From the NCBI GenBank assembly GCA_934486895.1, contig CAKSQZ010000007.1, forward strand, positions 10,158 through 74,157: 64,000 nt of DNA, read 5' to 3'. The notes beneath the pieces are model-generated. The model made no database searches. It was given only the letters and a program-made list of their open reading frames with translations, and had not been told where the DNA came from. Source of the stretch: an uncultured Eubacteriales bacterium (GTDB lineage: Bacteria; Bacillota; Clostridia; Oscillospirales; Acutalibacteraceae). The translations under genes were made by a program, and so were the position numbers. Positions 51,529-61,461 of the stretch are shown piece by piece; positions within the stretch are counted from its first letter, which is position 1; every line of letters begins with the position of its first letter.

Positions 51529-52462
51529 AGTCGCCTCCGTAGAACTGATCGATAAGTTTTTCCGCTGTTTTAAAACAGCCGTCATACCCTGATTCATCGG
51601 GATAGAGCCAATTTATTTTTTGATTTCTTCTGAGCCACGTGAGCTGTCGCTTGGCATACCGTCTTGTTGCGGTTTTAAGTTCCTGAACACAAGCGTCGAG
51701 CGAGCTTTCGCCTTTCAAGTAAGGCAGCATTTCCTTGCAGCCGATATTGCCGAGTGCCGTTTTGCAGGGGGAAAGCGCATAAAAACGCTTTGCTTCCTCA
51801 ATAAGCCCGTTTTTTATCATCTCATCGACTCTTTTATCAATGCGCCGATAAAGAAGTTCCCTATCCTTGTAGGTCACGCCGATAAAAAGCGGGTCATAGA
51901 CGCTTTTTTTTGATACGGCGTTTTTATCGCTTTGCGTTTTGCTGACGCCGCTCACATAGTATATTTCAAGCGCTCTGAGCACTCTTTTAACATTGTTTTT
52001 GTGGATATTCTCAGCAGATTTCGGGTCGATCTTTCTTAGCTTATCGTGCATATGCTCCGCGCCGTTTTCCCGATATTCGGCTTCGAGCCTTGCTCTGACA
52101 AGCGGATCGGAATTATTGACCGAAAAATCAATGCCGTTTATCAATGAATCGATATAAAGACCTGTTCCTCCGCAAAGCATGACACGCTTGTTTTTTTCGG
52201 CTATTTTTTGAATACACCGCGTCGCATCATCAGAATAGGCGCTGACGGAATACTCGCTGCAAACCGAGATCTCGCCGAACAGCCAATGCGGAACACCGCT
52301 CATTTCCTCAGCAGTGGGCCTCGCCGTTGCAACGGACAGCTCGCGATAGATCTGCATTGAATCGGCGCAGACTATTTCAAAGCCGAGCTTTTTTGCGAGG
52401 TCCACGGAAAGCGCGGTTTTTCCGGAAGCTGTGGGGCCTGTTATAACAACTGTTTTTATCAC
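51512..52462 (-). CDS. miaA: tRNA dimethylallyltransferase MiaA
   Basis: This 316-residue enzyme adds an isopentenyl group to A37 of tRNAs reading UNN codons; MiaB then methylthiolates it. The P-loop GPTASGKT is at 9-16. Motifs EIVCADSMQIYRELSVATARP, PHWLFGEIS and CGGTGLYIDSLI are intact. The start overlaps the mutL stop (ATGA). miaB is encoded upstream in the same run at 57480. Confidence 0.95.
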   Translation of the reverse strand: MIKTVVITGPTASGKTALSVDLAKKLGFEIVCADSMQIYRELSVATARPTAEEMSGVPHWLFGEISVCSEYSVSAYSDDATRCIQKIAEKNKRVMLCGGTGLYIDSLINGIDFSVNNSDPLVRARLEAEYRENGAEHMHDKLRKIDPKSAENIHKNNVKRVLRALEIYYVSGVSKTQSDKNAVSKKSVYDPLFIGVTYKDRELLYRRIDKRVDEMIKNGLIEEAKRFYALSPCKTALGNIGCKEMLPYLKGESSLDACVQELKTATRRYAKRQLTWLRRNQKINWLYPDESGYDGCFKTAEKLIDQFYGGDYESKA

Positions 52463-54369
52463 GTTCTGCCAAACCGCCTTTTGATCTCGTCCGCAGTCAT
52501 TTCAACTATTATCGGTCTGCCATGGGGGCAGCGCTTGATATTATCATCGTTTAAGACTTTTCTGACGATAGTATCAAGGAAGGACGGATCGGTGTGTTCG
52601 CCGCCTTTGATAGCCGCTCGGCAGGACATTGAATGATACAGCCAATCGATGAACTCAGGGGTAAGATCGGTCATACCTCTGACGAGCTTGCCTGCGGATT
52701 CCAAGATGACATCTTTGACATCGCGGTTTTCGAGCGACATAGGCACGCTTCTCACAAGCACCGATTTCATTCCGCTGTCCTCAATTTCAAAGCCGAGCTT
52801 TTGAAAATCATCAGTGTGTTCGAGAACTGCTTCATATTCATCGGAATTAAGCTCGACCTCAACGGGCACTAAAAGCTGCTGGCTGAACTCGTGCGCTTTT
52901 GCGGTGAGCTGCTCGAACAGGATACGCTCATGGGCGGCGTGCTTATCGATGAAAAGCAGCTTGCCCTCGCTTTCGACGATGATATATGTCATAAAAGCTT
53001 CACCGATCAGCTTATACTCCGCTTCGACTAAATTCTTCGGTGGCTGGGACTGTTCGGATATCGGCTGAGGATCTGCGGGTGCACTGACGCTCTCTTCCCC
53101 TTTAACCTCTGCACTCGGGAAAATATCGAGACGGCGGACACTGTCCATCATCTCTTTTGAGATCTTTATTTCATTGTTTTCGGGAAGTCCGATATCGGCG
53201 ACTGTCATTCTTGAGAAAGTCGGGCGGATATTGTTCTCTCCGGATATTGTGTGCTTTTGCTCGAATTTCGGCGGTGTCACAGGCGGAGCCGACCGCATAT
53301 CGAGCTGAACGAATTTCGGCTCAACCGGTCTTAAAAGCTCGCGGTCGTCCTCCCGGGTTTTACCGAAGGCGACATTGGTTTTATCAGCTGCGAGCGCACT
53401 TTTAACAGCATAATACACCGCATGGAAAACGCGCGATTCATCGGAAAAGCGAACCTCTATTTTAGACGGGTGGACATTTACATCCGCCTGCGAATACGGC
53501 ATTTCGATATTGAGAACACAGCCCGGGCAGCGATCGGTCATAATTTCGTTTTTATATGCCTGCTTTAAAGCTGCCGCGCCTGTTTTGGTTTTGATAAATC
53601 TGCCGTTCAGGAAGAAATACTGCATATTCGCATTCTTCCTTGAAAGCTCGGGCTTTGTGACAAAGCCGCTGACACGGATACCGTCAAGCGTGTAGTCGGC
53701 AGGCAGGAGAGTTGATGCAAAGTCCTTGCCGAGCACTGCATATACCGCAGAGGAAAGCTTGCCGTCGCCCGGTGTTAAGATAGCCTGCTTGCCGTCCTTT
53801 ATGAACTTGAACGACACTTCGGGATGTGACAAAGCGACTCTCTCGATCACTGCCGCGACGGCATTTGTCTCGGAGACATCTTTCTTTAAGAATTTTCTTC
53901 TTGCGGGGGTGTTGAAAAACAGATCTCTCACGATGATCGTGGTGCCCTGAGCACCGCCTGCGTCATCAAAATATGTTTCTTCGCCGCCTTCGATCTCGTA
54001 TTTTGCGCCGATAGGGTCATCAGCGGTCTTGGTTATAAGCTCGACCTTGGCAACTGCGCAAATGGAAGCGAGCGCTTCGCCTCTGAAGCCGAGCGTCATA
54101 ATAGCGTCGAGATCGTCGGAAGTTTTTATCTTACTGGTGGCATGGCGCTTGAATGCATTTCTTATATCGTCCCGCTCTATGCCGCTGCCGTTGTCCGACA
54201 CGCGGATAAACGAACTTCCGCCGTTTTTTATCTCGACGGTGACTGCGCTCGCACCTGAATCTATGCTGTTTTCAATAAGCTCCTTTACCGCCGATGACGG
54301 CCGCTCGACAACTTCGCCTGCGGCGATAAGCTCTGCGGTGTGTTTATCGAGCACATTGATCTTTGCCAC
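52459..54369 (-). CDS. mutL: DNA mismatch repair protein MutL (endonuclease type)
   Basis: This 636-residue protein has an N-terminal GHKL ATPase with AAGEVVERPSSAVKELIENSID, DNGSGI and TLGFRGEAL, a variable linker (about 340-440), and a C-terminal dimerisation and endonuclease domain. The nuclease motif reads DKHAAHERILFE where most relatives have DQHA. SCRAAIKGGE, CPHGRPI and the terminal FGR metal-site motifs are present, so incision activity is expected. GTG at 54369 gives the canonical MAKINVLDK start and lies 10 nt after AAGGAGG; a TTG at 54378 is less likely. It follows mutS. Confidence 0.95.
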   Translation of the reverse strand: MAKINVLDKHTAELIAAGEVVERPSSAVKELIENSIDSGASAVTVEIKNGGSSFIRVSDNGSGIERDDIRNAFKRHATSKIKTSDDLDAIMTLGFRGEALASICAVAKVELITKTADDPIGAKYEIEGGEETYFDDAGGAQGTTIIVRDLFFNTPARRKFLKKDVSETNAVAAVIERVALSHPEVSFKFIKDGKQAILTPGDGKLSSAVYAVLGKDFASTLLPADYTLDGIRVSGFVTKPELSRKNANMQYFFLNGRFIKTKTGAAALKQAYKNEIMTDRCPGCVLNIEMPYSQADVNVHPSKIEVRFSDESRVFHAVYYAVKSALAADKTNVAFGKTREDDRELLRPVEPKFVQLDMRSAPPVTPPKFEQKHTISGENNIRPTFSRMTVADIGLPENNEIKISKEMMDSVRRLDIFPSAEVKGEESVSAPADPQPISEQSQPPKNLVEAEYKLIGEAFMTYIIVESEGKLLFIDKHAAHERILFEQLTAKAHEFSQQLLVPVEVELNSDEYEAVLEHTDDFQKLGFEIEDSGMKSVLVRSVPMSLENRDVKDVILESAGKLVRGMTDLTPEFIDWLYHSMSCRAAIKGGEHTDPSFLDTIVRKVLNDDNIKRCPHGRPIIVEMTADEIKRRFGRT

Positions 54370-54397
54370 CTTTTTCAAACCTCCTTTTTTACTCTAT

Positions 54398-57043
54398 CTA
54401 TACATTCTTCGCTTTTTCGGCAAGCTCGCTTATCTGCTGCATAGCCTCAAGCGGAGTCATATTGTAAATATCCATTGTTTTAAGCTCTTTTATAATGCTT
54501 TTTGTCTCCTCTTTGCCGAGGGTTATCTGACCGTCGTCGGTATCGTCATGCGATGAAGCGATACGCTCATACTCGGCTTTCGGCCGAATGTCGAGCGATT
54601 TTAAGATCTTCTTCGCCCTTGTTATAACATCCTGCGGAACACCGGCGAGCTTTGCGACTTCTATACCGTAGCTGTCGTCCGCTCCGCCGCGGACAATCTT
54701 TCGCAGAAAGATAACTTCGTCTCCGCGCTTTTTGGCGGCGATATTATAGTTTTTAACGCCTTGCAGCGACTCCTCAAGCACCGCCAGTTCATGATAATGA
54801 GTTGCAAACAGTGTTTTTGCGCCGAGCTTGCGTTTATCGGCAACATATTCAAGCACCGCTCTGGCTATTGCCATACCGTCATAAGTCGATGTGCCTCTGC
54901 CTATCTCGTCGATGATGAGCAGGCTGTCGGCTGTGGCGTTTTTGAGAATATCGGCTATTTCGCTCATCTCGACCATGAATGTCGATTGGCCCATTGCAAG
55001 ATCGTCGGACGCACCGACTCTCGTGAAGATAGCGTCTGTCAGGGCGATCTTTGCCGATGTTGCGGGGACAAACGAGCCGATGTGCGCCATCAGCGTTATA
55101 ACGGCGACCTGTCTCATATATGTTGATTTACCTGCCATATTCGGGCCGGTTATGATAGCACAGCGGTTTTCGTTTTTATCGAGCAGCGTATCGTTCGGCA
55201 CAAATGCCATATCCGTGAGCTGTTCGATAACAGGATGTCTTCCGCCGATTATTTCTATAACGCCGTCCGCTGTCATCTGCGGGCAGACATAGGAATTTTC
55301 ATATGCGACCTTTGCGAGAGAATAAAGCGCGTCGAGCTTTGCTACCGCCTGCGCGGTTATACGAACACGCTCCATAGCCTCTCCTACACTGTCGCGTATT
55401 TTGCAGAAAAGATCGTATTCCAGGGCATAGAGCCTGTCCTGTGCACCGAGAATACGGCTTTCAAGCTGACGGACTTCATCGGTTGAATAACGCTCCGCAT
55501 TAGCGAGAGTCTGCCTGCGGACATATTCCTCCGGCTTTACAAATTCCGTTGCCGAGGTCGGCACTTCTATGTAGTAACCGAACACGCGGTTATACTTTAT
55601 CTTCAGCTTTTTGACGCCTGTGCGCTCACGCTCGCGCTCCTCTATTTCGCGGACAATCTGCTTACCGCCTGTCATATCGTGATAACATTCGTCGATCGTT
55701 TCGCTATAGCCTCTGCGGATAAGCCTGCCCTCTCTGAGAGTTACGGGCGGATCATCTTCGAGCGCGGATGAGATAAGATCATAAACATCCCGAAGTTCAT
55801 CGATATCCGCGTTTATCTCGCGAAGAAGCCCGCAGCTGCAATTCGCTGTTGCCGCTTTGAGCGCCGGCATTTTGCCCGCGGCGTCTCTTAAAGTTATCAT
55901 TTCCTTCGGATTGACTGTTTTATATGTTACTCTCGCGATAAGGCGCTCTAAATCGCGAACGCCGCTTAAGATCTCGCCTATTTCTTCGCGCAGCGCGATG
56001 TTTGAATAGAGCTCGCCGACCGCGTTCTGTCGGCGTGTTATAGCACCGAGCGACACGAGCGGGCGCTCAAGCCATGTGCGGATAAGGCGCTTGCCCATCG
56101 GTGTTTTTGTTTGATCGATGACCGAAAGCAGAGTGTTGCTCTTGCTTCCGCCGCGGATAGTCTGAGTGAGCTCGAGATTGGTTCTTGCGGCGTAATCCAG
56201 CTTCATGAACTGACTTTCGCTGTAAACATCGATATCGGTTATTGCCGAAAGATCGTTTCGCTGAGTATCGAAAAGGAAGCTCACTGTGCGGCTGAGAGCG
56301 CATTTTGAGATCTCGTCCGCTCCGATCGATTCAAAGCTGTCCGCCTTGAAATGTTCGAGAGTGAGATTCTGCGACTCAACATTTTGGAATTCGTCATCTT
56401 CATCGATCTCGATGCGAAGCTGAGGCTGAAGCTTTAAAAATGAGCTGACCGCTCTGTCCGCCGCGGCGGCGGGGTTTAAAACAAGCTCTTTCGGTGCAAA
56501 CCTTGTAAGCTCGTTCACTACATCGTTGCCCACTGTATCGGAAGCGATAGTTGTGAGATGAAGATCGCCTGTTGAGACATCGGAAAAACAGCAGGACGCC
56601 TTGCCGCCGTAGAAATACACGACGCCGAGATAGTTATTGCGCGATTTATCGAGCATAGACTGATCGGTGAGTGTGCCGGGGGTTATCTTGCGGATAACCT
56701 CGCGGTCTACCAGCTTTTTACCGCAGGTTGCCGGATCCTCGGTCTGCTCGCAGACTGCAACGCGATAGCCCTTTTTGATAAGGCGGGCTATATATGCTTC
56801 GCAGCTGTGATACGGGACTCCGCACATAGGCGCTTTATCCTTTTCGCCGGCGGCTCTGCCGGTGAGGGTGAGATCGAGCTCCTGCGACGCGACAACGGCA
56901 TCGTTATAAAACATTTCATAGAAATCGCCGAGGCGGAAAAACAGAATACTATCCGGGTTGCGGCGTTTTATTTCGATATACTGCCGCATCATAGGAGATG
57001 TATTCTTATTTATTTCCGGTATGATGTCCGTTCTTTTTGGCAT
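54398..57043 (-). CDS. mutS: DNA mismatch repair protein MutS
   Basis: This 881-residue mismatch sensor has the recognition Phe-x-Glu (F41, E43) in LFFRLGDFYEMF, connector and lever regions, the ATPase with Walker A GPNMAGKST and Walker B LLIIDEIGRGTSTYDG, and a C-terminal HTH-like dimer contact. AAAGGACA precedes ATG at 57043. mutL follows 28 nt after its stop, so sensor and matchmaker are co-expressed. Confidence 0.97.
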   Translation of the reverse strand: MPKRTDIIPEINKNTSPMMRQYIEIKRRNPDSILFFRLGDFYEMFYNDAVVASQELDLTLTGRAAGEKDKAPMCGVPYHSCEAYIARLIKKGYRVAVCEQTEDPATCGKKLVDREVIRKITPGTLTDQSMLDKSRNNYLGVVYFYGGKASCCFSDVSTGDLHLTTIASDTVGNDVVNELTRFAPKELVLNPAAAADRAVSSFLKLQPQLRIEIDEDDEFQNVESQNLTLEHFKADSFESIGADEISKCALSRTVSFLFDTQRNDLSAITDIDVYSESQFMKLDYAARTNLELTQTIRGGSKSNTLLSVIDQTKTPMGKRLIRTWLERPLVSLGAITRRQNAVGELYSNIALREEIGEILSGVRDLERLIARVTYKTVNPKEMITLRDAAGKMPALKAATANCSCGLLREINADIDELRDVYDLISSALEDDPPVTLREGRLIRRGYSETIDECYHDMTGGKQIVREIEERERERTGVKKLKIKYNRVFGYYIEVPTSATEFVKPEEYVRRQTLANAERYSTDEVRQLESRILGAQDRLYALEYDLFCKIRDSVGEAMERVRITAQAVAKLDALYSLAKVAYENSYVCPQMTADGVIEIIGGRHPVIEQLTDMAFVPNDTLLDKNENRCAIITGPNMAGKSTYMRQVAVITLMAHIGSFVPATSAKIALTDAIFTRVGASDDLAMGQSTFMVEMSEIADILKNATADSLLIIDEIGRGTSTYDGMAIARAVLEYVADKRKLGAKTLFATHYHELAVLEESLQGVKNYNIAAKKRGDEVIFLRKIVRGGADDSYGIEVAKLAGVPQDVITRAKKILKSLDIRPKAEYERIASSHDDTDDGQITLGKEETKSIIKELKTMDIYNMTPLEAMQQISELAEKAKNV

Positions 57044-57067
57044 GGTTTGATTGTCCTTTCGGGATTA

Positions 57068-57478
57068 TCAGTGGCAGCCGCCGCAGGAAGAGCAGGAGCC
57101 TGAGCAACTGTGCTCTGCGGCACAGGTCATCGGATCTTCGCCCTCAACGGAAAGGCCGATTATTGTTGTGATCTGATTTACCATTGTGTCGATTGCTTCT
57201 TTTGCCGCGTTGAAACGCATCATATTATCGTTCTGCATTATGTTTGAATAGCAGTCGTTCAGCTCGGAATTAAGCTTCTTAATCTTTTCTTTATCCTTTT
57301 TTTCCTCTTCTCTGGAGATCTCGTTGCCGAGCGACATACGAAGCAGATTGAACTGACCGATAAGCTCCTGAAGTTCTTTATCCTCATCGTTCTTCTGCTT
57401 GCATGCGGCGTAGTTTATATATGCTTCGCTCTCCTGTATCTGCTGACCGAGCTGTCTTGCCATTGTGATGATATCCAT
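57068..57478 (-). CDS. YlbF-family protein with cysteine-rich tail
   Basis: This 136-residue helical protein of the YlbF/YmcA family (DUF964) carries MARQLGQQIQESEAYINYAACKQKN and a Glu/Lys-rich coil. In B. subtilis YlbF, YmcA and YaaT form a complex that binds iron-sulfur clusters and controls RNase Y, biofilm and sporulation. Here the C terminus adds a Cys cluster (TCAAEHSCSGSCSSCGGCH, residues 118-136) with six cysteines in all (counting the N-terminal one among them separately gives five in the tail). A metal or cluster ligand role is inferred. It lies 1 nt before miaB's stop. Confidence 0.85.
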   Translation of the reverse strand: MDIITMARQLGQQIQESEAYINYAACKQKNDEDKELQELIGQFNLLRMSLGNEISREEEKKDKEKIKKLNSELNDCYSNIMQNDNMMRFNAAKEAIDTMVNQITTIIGLSVEGEDPMTCAAEHSCSGSCSSCGGCH

Positions 57479-57479
57479 T

Positions 57480-58901
57480 TTAATTACCTTCCTTTATGAT
57501 TTTTCCTTTTAGTATCCATGTCCTGCCGTCGGTTATTTCGGCGGTGACAAATTTGCCTATTAGATCTTTCTCGCCCTCTAATTCGATTACTTGATTATCG
57601 AGTGTTCTGGCATTCAGCACGCCTGCCTTAGGCTGTTCTTCGACAAGAGCGCGAAACCGCCTGCCGACCTGCTGTGAGCAGATTTTCATTGAGATTTTCT
57701 CCTGCTCATCGAGCAGTTCTTTGAACCATCTGCCTTTTTCCTCGCGCGACACCGGATCGGGAAATTTCGCCGCCGGAGTGCCGCTACGCGGAGAATAGAT
57801 AAATGTATACAGCGAATGATATTCGACCTGCTTTATTAAAGAAACAGTGTCGCAAAATTCTTCATAGCTTTCTCCGGGGAAACCGACAATAATGTCGGAA
57901 GTGAGCTTGATCTCGGGCATGACCGATTTCGCATAGCTTATGAGGGAAAGATATTTCTGCCTGTCGTAATGTCTGTTCATCGCTTTTAAAACACGATCAT
58001 TTCCCGATTGCACCGGCAGATGAAGGTGCTTTTCGATTTTGTCGCACCGAGCCATTGTGTCAAGCAGCTGCTTTGTGCAGTCCTTCGGGTGCGAGGTCAT
58101 AAACCGCAGCACAAAATCGCCGTCTACATTGCAAAGCCGCTTTAAAAGCTCGGGGAAGGTTATTCCGCCGTTATACGAATTGACATTCTGCCCGAGCAGT
58201 GTTATATCCTTAACCCCCTGCTTTAGAAGGCTTATAAGATCGTGTTCAATATCCTCGGGACGGCGGGAACGCTCCCTGCCTCTTACATACGGCACAACAC
58301 AATATGTGCAGAAATTATTGCAGCCGAGCATAACCGGCACAAAACCTCTTACTCCGCCGTCATGCACAAAGGGAACTCCCTCGGCGATGAGATTTTCGGT
58401 ATCGTCTATATCGAACACCCGCGATTCGGTCATCAGCACATCATAGAGCATTTCGGGAAGTTTATGAAGCACATGAGTTCCGAAAACGAGATCGACATGG
58501 CGAAAGCTGTCTTTAATTTTTTTTGCTATATGCGGCTGCTGTGTCATACATCCGCACAGCGCAACGACAGCGTCCGGTCGGCGGCGTTTATAATGCTTGA
58601 GCGCGCCGACATTGCCGAAAACTCTTGCTTCTGCGTGCTCTCTGACAGCACAGGTGTTGAATATGATGAGATCGGCTTCGTCCTCATTATCGGTGAACGA
58701 ATAGCCCATGCTTTGAAGCATGCCTTTGATACGCTGACCGTCCGCAACATTTTGCTGACAGCCGAATGTGCGCACGATCGCTTTCGGTTCGCCATAGCGT
58801 TCCTTTGCCAGACTCTTCACTTTAAGAGAAAATTCCTGCTGGCGATCCATCTCGTCTTTCGGGACGAAAACGGGTTTGTTACACTCCGACAATTTTTTCA
58901 C
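57480..58901 (-). CDS. miaB: tRNA-2-methylthio-N6-dimethylallyladenosine synthase MiaB
   Basis: This 473-residue radical-SAM methylthiotransferase has an N-terminal UPF0004 domain (about 38-165) with cluster cysteines in FGCQQNVAD, FNTCAVREHAE and LCGCMTQ. The radical SAM motif follows in CNNFCTYCVVPYVRGRERSR, and a C-terminal TRAM domain (about 410-470) binds RNA. It converts i6A37 (made by MiaA) to ms2i6A37. Six cluster cysteines are visible. Confidence 0.97.
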   Translation of the reverse strand: MKKLSECNKPVFVPKDEMDRQQEFSLKVKSLAKERYGEPKAIVRTFGCQQNVADGQRIKGMLQSMGYSFTDNEDEADLIIFNTCAVREHAEARVFGNVGALKHYKRRRPDAVVALCGCMTQQPHIAKKIKDSFRHVDLVFGTHVLHKLPEMLYDVLMTESRVFDIDDTENLIAEGVPFVHDGGVRGFVPVMLGCNNFCTYCVVPYVRGRERSRRPEDIEHDLISLLKQGVKDITLLGQNVNSYNGGITFPELLKRLCNVDGDFVLRFMTSHPKDCTKQLLDTMARCDKIEKHLHLPVQSGNDRVLKAMNRHYDRQKYLSLISYAKSVMPEIKLTSDIIVGFPGESYEEFCDTVSLIKQVEYHSLYTFIYSPRSGTPAAKFPDPVSREEKGRWFKELLDEQEKISMKICSQQVGRRFRALVEEQPKAGVLNARTLDNQVIELEGEKDLIGKFVTAEITDGRTWILKGKIIKEGN

Positions 58902-58919
58902 TCCGTTTTAATTTTACTA

Positions 58920-60728
58920 TCAATCGTCGAGCTTTAAAATAGCCATAAACGCCTCCTGCGGCACTTCCACCGTGCCGAACTGGCGCATACGCTTTTTGCC
59001 CTCTTTCTGCTTTTCAAGCAGTTTCTTCTTTCTGGTTATATCGCCGCCGTAGCACTTTGCAAGAACATCCTTGCGGACTGCCTTGACGGTTTCTCTTGCA
59101 ATGACCTTGCCGCCGACCGCGATCTGGATCGGCACTTCGAAAAGCTGACGCGGAATGTGCTCTTTGAGCTTCTCCGCTATTCTTCTTGCTCGCTGATACG
59201 AATTGTCCGCATGGACGATGAACGAAAGCGCATCGACAACATCGCCGTTGAGCAGGACATCGAGCTTAACGAGCTTGGACGCACGATACTCTTTCATCTC
59301 ATAGTCATACGACGCATAGCCGCGCGTGCGCGATTTGAGCGCATCGAAAAAGTCATACACTATTTCGTTGAGCGGCATTTCATAATGAATATCGACACGC
59401 TCCTGGGTCGTGTACTGCATATCCTTGAAAACGCCTCTGCGTTCCTGGCAAAGATCCATGATAGCGCCGACAAACTCATTAGGACTGAATATATGAACAT
59501 CGCAAAACGGTTCATAAGCCTCATCGATCGTTGCGGGATCAGGATAATTTGTAGGATTGTCGATCTCGGTCATCTCTCCGGTGGTAAGCTTGAATTTATA
59601 GACAACGCTCGGAGATGTTGTTATCAGATCGAGATTATACTCTCGCTCAAGGCGTTCCTGAATGATCTCCATGTGGAGCAGTCCGAGGAAACCGCAGCGA
59701 AAACCGAAGCCGAGTGCGCCTGAAGTTTCAGGCTCAAATTCCAGGGCGGCATCATTAAGCTGCAGCTTCTCAAGCGCTTCACGAAGATCGGTATACTGAG
59801 CGCCGTCAGCCGGGTAGACTCCGCAGAAAACAACAGGATTTACATGGCGGTAGCCCTCAAGCGGCTCCGACGCGGGCTCGGTGGCTAAAGTTATGGTGTC
59901 GCCGACGCGCGCATCCGACACGTTTTTGATCGAGGCTGCAATATAGCCGACCTCACCCGAACGCAGTTCATCGCACGACTCCATATACAAAGCGCGTTTT
60001 CTGCCGAGCTCGACAACATCGAACTCCGCACCCGTTGACATCATGCGGATACGGTCGCCCGTTTTGACAGAGCCGTCAACCACTCTGAAATAAACGATAA
60101 CGCCTTTATACGCATCGTAATACGAATCGAAGATAAGCGCTTTGAGCGGAGCCGTATTGTTGACCTTAGGGGCGGGAACACAGTTCACGACCTGTTCCAT
60201 AACAGCTTTGATATTGATACCGTTTTTAGCGGAAATACGCGGAGCGTTCATAGCCTCTATACCGATAACATCTTCTATTTCGGAGGCGACTCTGTCGGGA
60301 TCGGCGCTCGGAAGATCTATCTTGTTTATAACGGGGAGAATTTCGAGATCATGGTCAAGCGCAAGATAGGTGTTTGCCAGCGTCTGCGCTTCTATGCCCT
60401 GCGACGCATCCACCACGAGGACGGCACCCTCGCAAGCCGCGAGTGAACGTGAGACTTCATAGTTGAAGTCCACATGGCCGGGAGTGTCGATCAGATTGAG
60501 CTCATAGGTCTCTTTGTCGTCCGCCGTATAATAAAGCGTTACCGCGTGTGCCTTGATGGTTATTCCGCGCTCGCGCTCGAGATCCATACTGTCGAGCAGC
60601 TGCTCTGTCATCTCGCGCTTTTCGACCGATTGGGTCAGCTCGAGCATACGATCGGCAAGGGTGGATTTACCATGGTCTATATGAGCGATAATGCAAAAAT
60701 TTCTGATATTACTCTGCGGTATCTGCAA
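58920..60728 (-). CDS. lepA: Elongation factor 4 (LepA)
   Basis: This 602-residue ribosomal GTPase back-translocates or rescues stalled ribosomes and aids assembly. Motifs: [36 protein letters not shown] and NKIDLP. The LepA-specific C-terminal domain ends with [19 protein letters not shown] chose TTG at 60728, because GAGAAAGGA lies about 12 nt upstream and this matches the usual length. The frame extends upstream into the promoter. It is the first gene of a 20-kb - strand run. Confidence 0.96.
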   Translation of the reverse strand: MQIPQSNIRNFCIIAHIDHGKSTLADRMLELTQSVEKREMTEQLLDSMDLERERGITIKAHAVTLYYTADDKETYELNLIDTPGHVDFNYEVSRSLAACEGAVLVVDASQGIEAQTLANTYLALDHDLEILPVINKIDLPSADPDRVASEIEDVIGIEAMNAPRISAKNGINIKAVMEQVVNCVPAPKVNNTAPLKALIFDSYYDAYKGVIVYFRVVDGSVKTGDRIRMMSTGAEFDVVELGRKRALYMESCDELRSGEVGYIAASIKNVSDARVGDTITLATEPASEPLEGYRHVNPVVFCGVYPADGAQYTDLREALEKLQLNDAALEFEPETSGALGFGFRCGFLGLLHMEIIQERLEREYNLDLITTSPSVVYKFKLTTGEMTEIDNPTNYPDPATIDEAYEPFCDVHIFSPNEFVGAIMDLCQERRGVFKDMQYTTQERVDIHYEMPLNEIVYDFFDALKSRTRGYASYDYEMKEYRASKLVKLDVLLNGDVVDALSFIVHADNSYQRARRIAEKLKEHIPRQLFEVPIQIAVGGKVIARETVKAVRKDVLAKCYGGDITRKKKLLEKQKEGKKRMRQFGTVEVPQEAFMAILKLDD

Positions 60729-60750
60729 CTTTTGTTCCGTTCCTTTCTCC

Positions 60751-60771
60751 CGAGGCGGGCATAACCCGCCT
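60751..60771. other. Hairpin in the lepA leader
   Basis: AGGCGGG and CCCGCCT form a perfect 7-bp GC-rich stem around CATAA, transcribed in the lepA 5' leader. There is no T-tract, so it is not a simple terminator. It may stabilise the transcript or limit ribosome access; function unknown. Confidence 0.5.
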
Positions 60772-60788
60772 ATTTTAGGTTTCAATAA

Positions 60789-60817
60789 ATTATACCACAA
60801 ATCAAGAGGCATATCAA
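60789..60817 (-). promoter_or_regulatory. Promoter of lepA and downstream run
   Basis: On the - strand TTGATA (60812-60817) and a perfect TATAAT (60789-60794) are 17 bases apart, with TG one base before the -10 box. Confidence 0.8.
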
Positions 60818-60826
60818 CATTTAATC

Positions 60827-60855
60827 TTGCAAAAAATATTATTTTATGATAAAAT
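60827..60855 (+). promoter_or_regulatory. Promoter of the DUF4364-mntP unit
   Basis: TTGCAA (60827-60832) and TAAAAT (60850-60855) are 17 bases apart, about 30 nt before the start at 60887. Confidence 0.6.
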
Positions 60856-60886
60856 ACTGTATATATATTTAATTGGAGTGAGTTTA

Positions 60887-61456
60887 TTGGCTGGATATCC
60901 GGGTGTGTACCCAGGCGGACTTACATCGGAAAAAGAGGCTATGATCTTAGTTTGCTTTCTGATCGACAGGACTGCCGTTCCCATAAACGAAGATAACATA
61001 CTGAACATAATCACCGCAACCAGAGTTGCAAACTATTTCGACACCGCTTCGGCTATTCAGCGGCTGCTCGAAAAGATGAATATTATGCACGATAAAGACG
61101 GCTCGCTTCAGCTTACGCCTACGGGCAGCAGAATCGCCGATGAGCTTTCGTCCACATTGCCGAGAAGCGTTATCGATGATTCGCTCGACGGGCTGAGAGC
61201 CGAAAACATTATGCAAAGAAATCTTGATGATAATGACTGTATCATAACGGAAAAAGACCGCGGACTTTGCGATATAACACTTGCGATGCACGAAAACGAC
61301 AGAGTGTTTTTCAGCATGACCATGAGCGGCTTTAACAAAAATCAGGCACACCTTATGCAAAAGAGATTTTATAAAAATCCGGCAGCGTTATATCAGACCT
61401 GCCTGAAGCTTCTTTTAAATTACGATCCTCAAAATCCTGCTGAACCGAAGGAGTAA
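60887..61456 (+). CDS. DUF4364-like protein (probable winged-helix)
   Basis: This is a 189-residue protein. TTG at 60887 is used because TTGGAG lies 9 nt upstream; the open frame before it overlaps the promoter. The segment [33 protein letters not shown] followed by [19 protein letters not shown] looks like a winged helix, and the second half is a mixed beta fold. Order and length fit DUF4364, a Firmicutes family of unknown function. mntP follows 5 nt later. I am fairly sure of the family but not of any role. Confidence 0.75.
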   Translation: MAGYPGVYPGGLTSEKEAMILVCFLIDRTAVPINEDNILNIITATRVANYFDTASAIQRLLEKMNIMHDKDGSLQLTPTGSRIADELSSTLPRSVIDDSLDGLRAENIMQRNLDDNDCIITEKDRGLCDITLAMHENDRVFFSMTMSGFNKNQAHLMQKRFYKNPAALYQTCLKLLLNYDPQNPAEPKE

Positions 61457-61461
61457 TCCGA

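Noticed and set aside
59157..59723. 188-codon frame antisense to lepA
   Set aside because: Shadow of a highly conserved gene with no motif or ribosome site.
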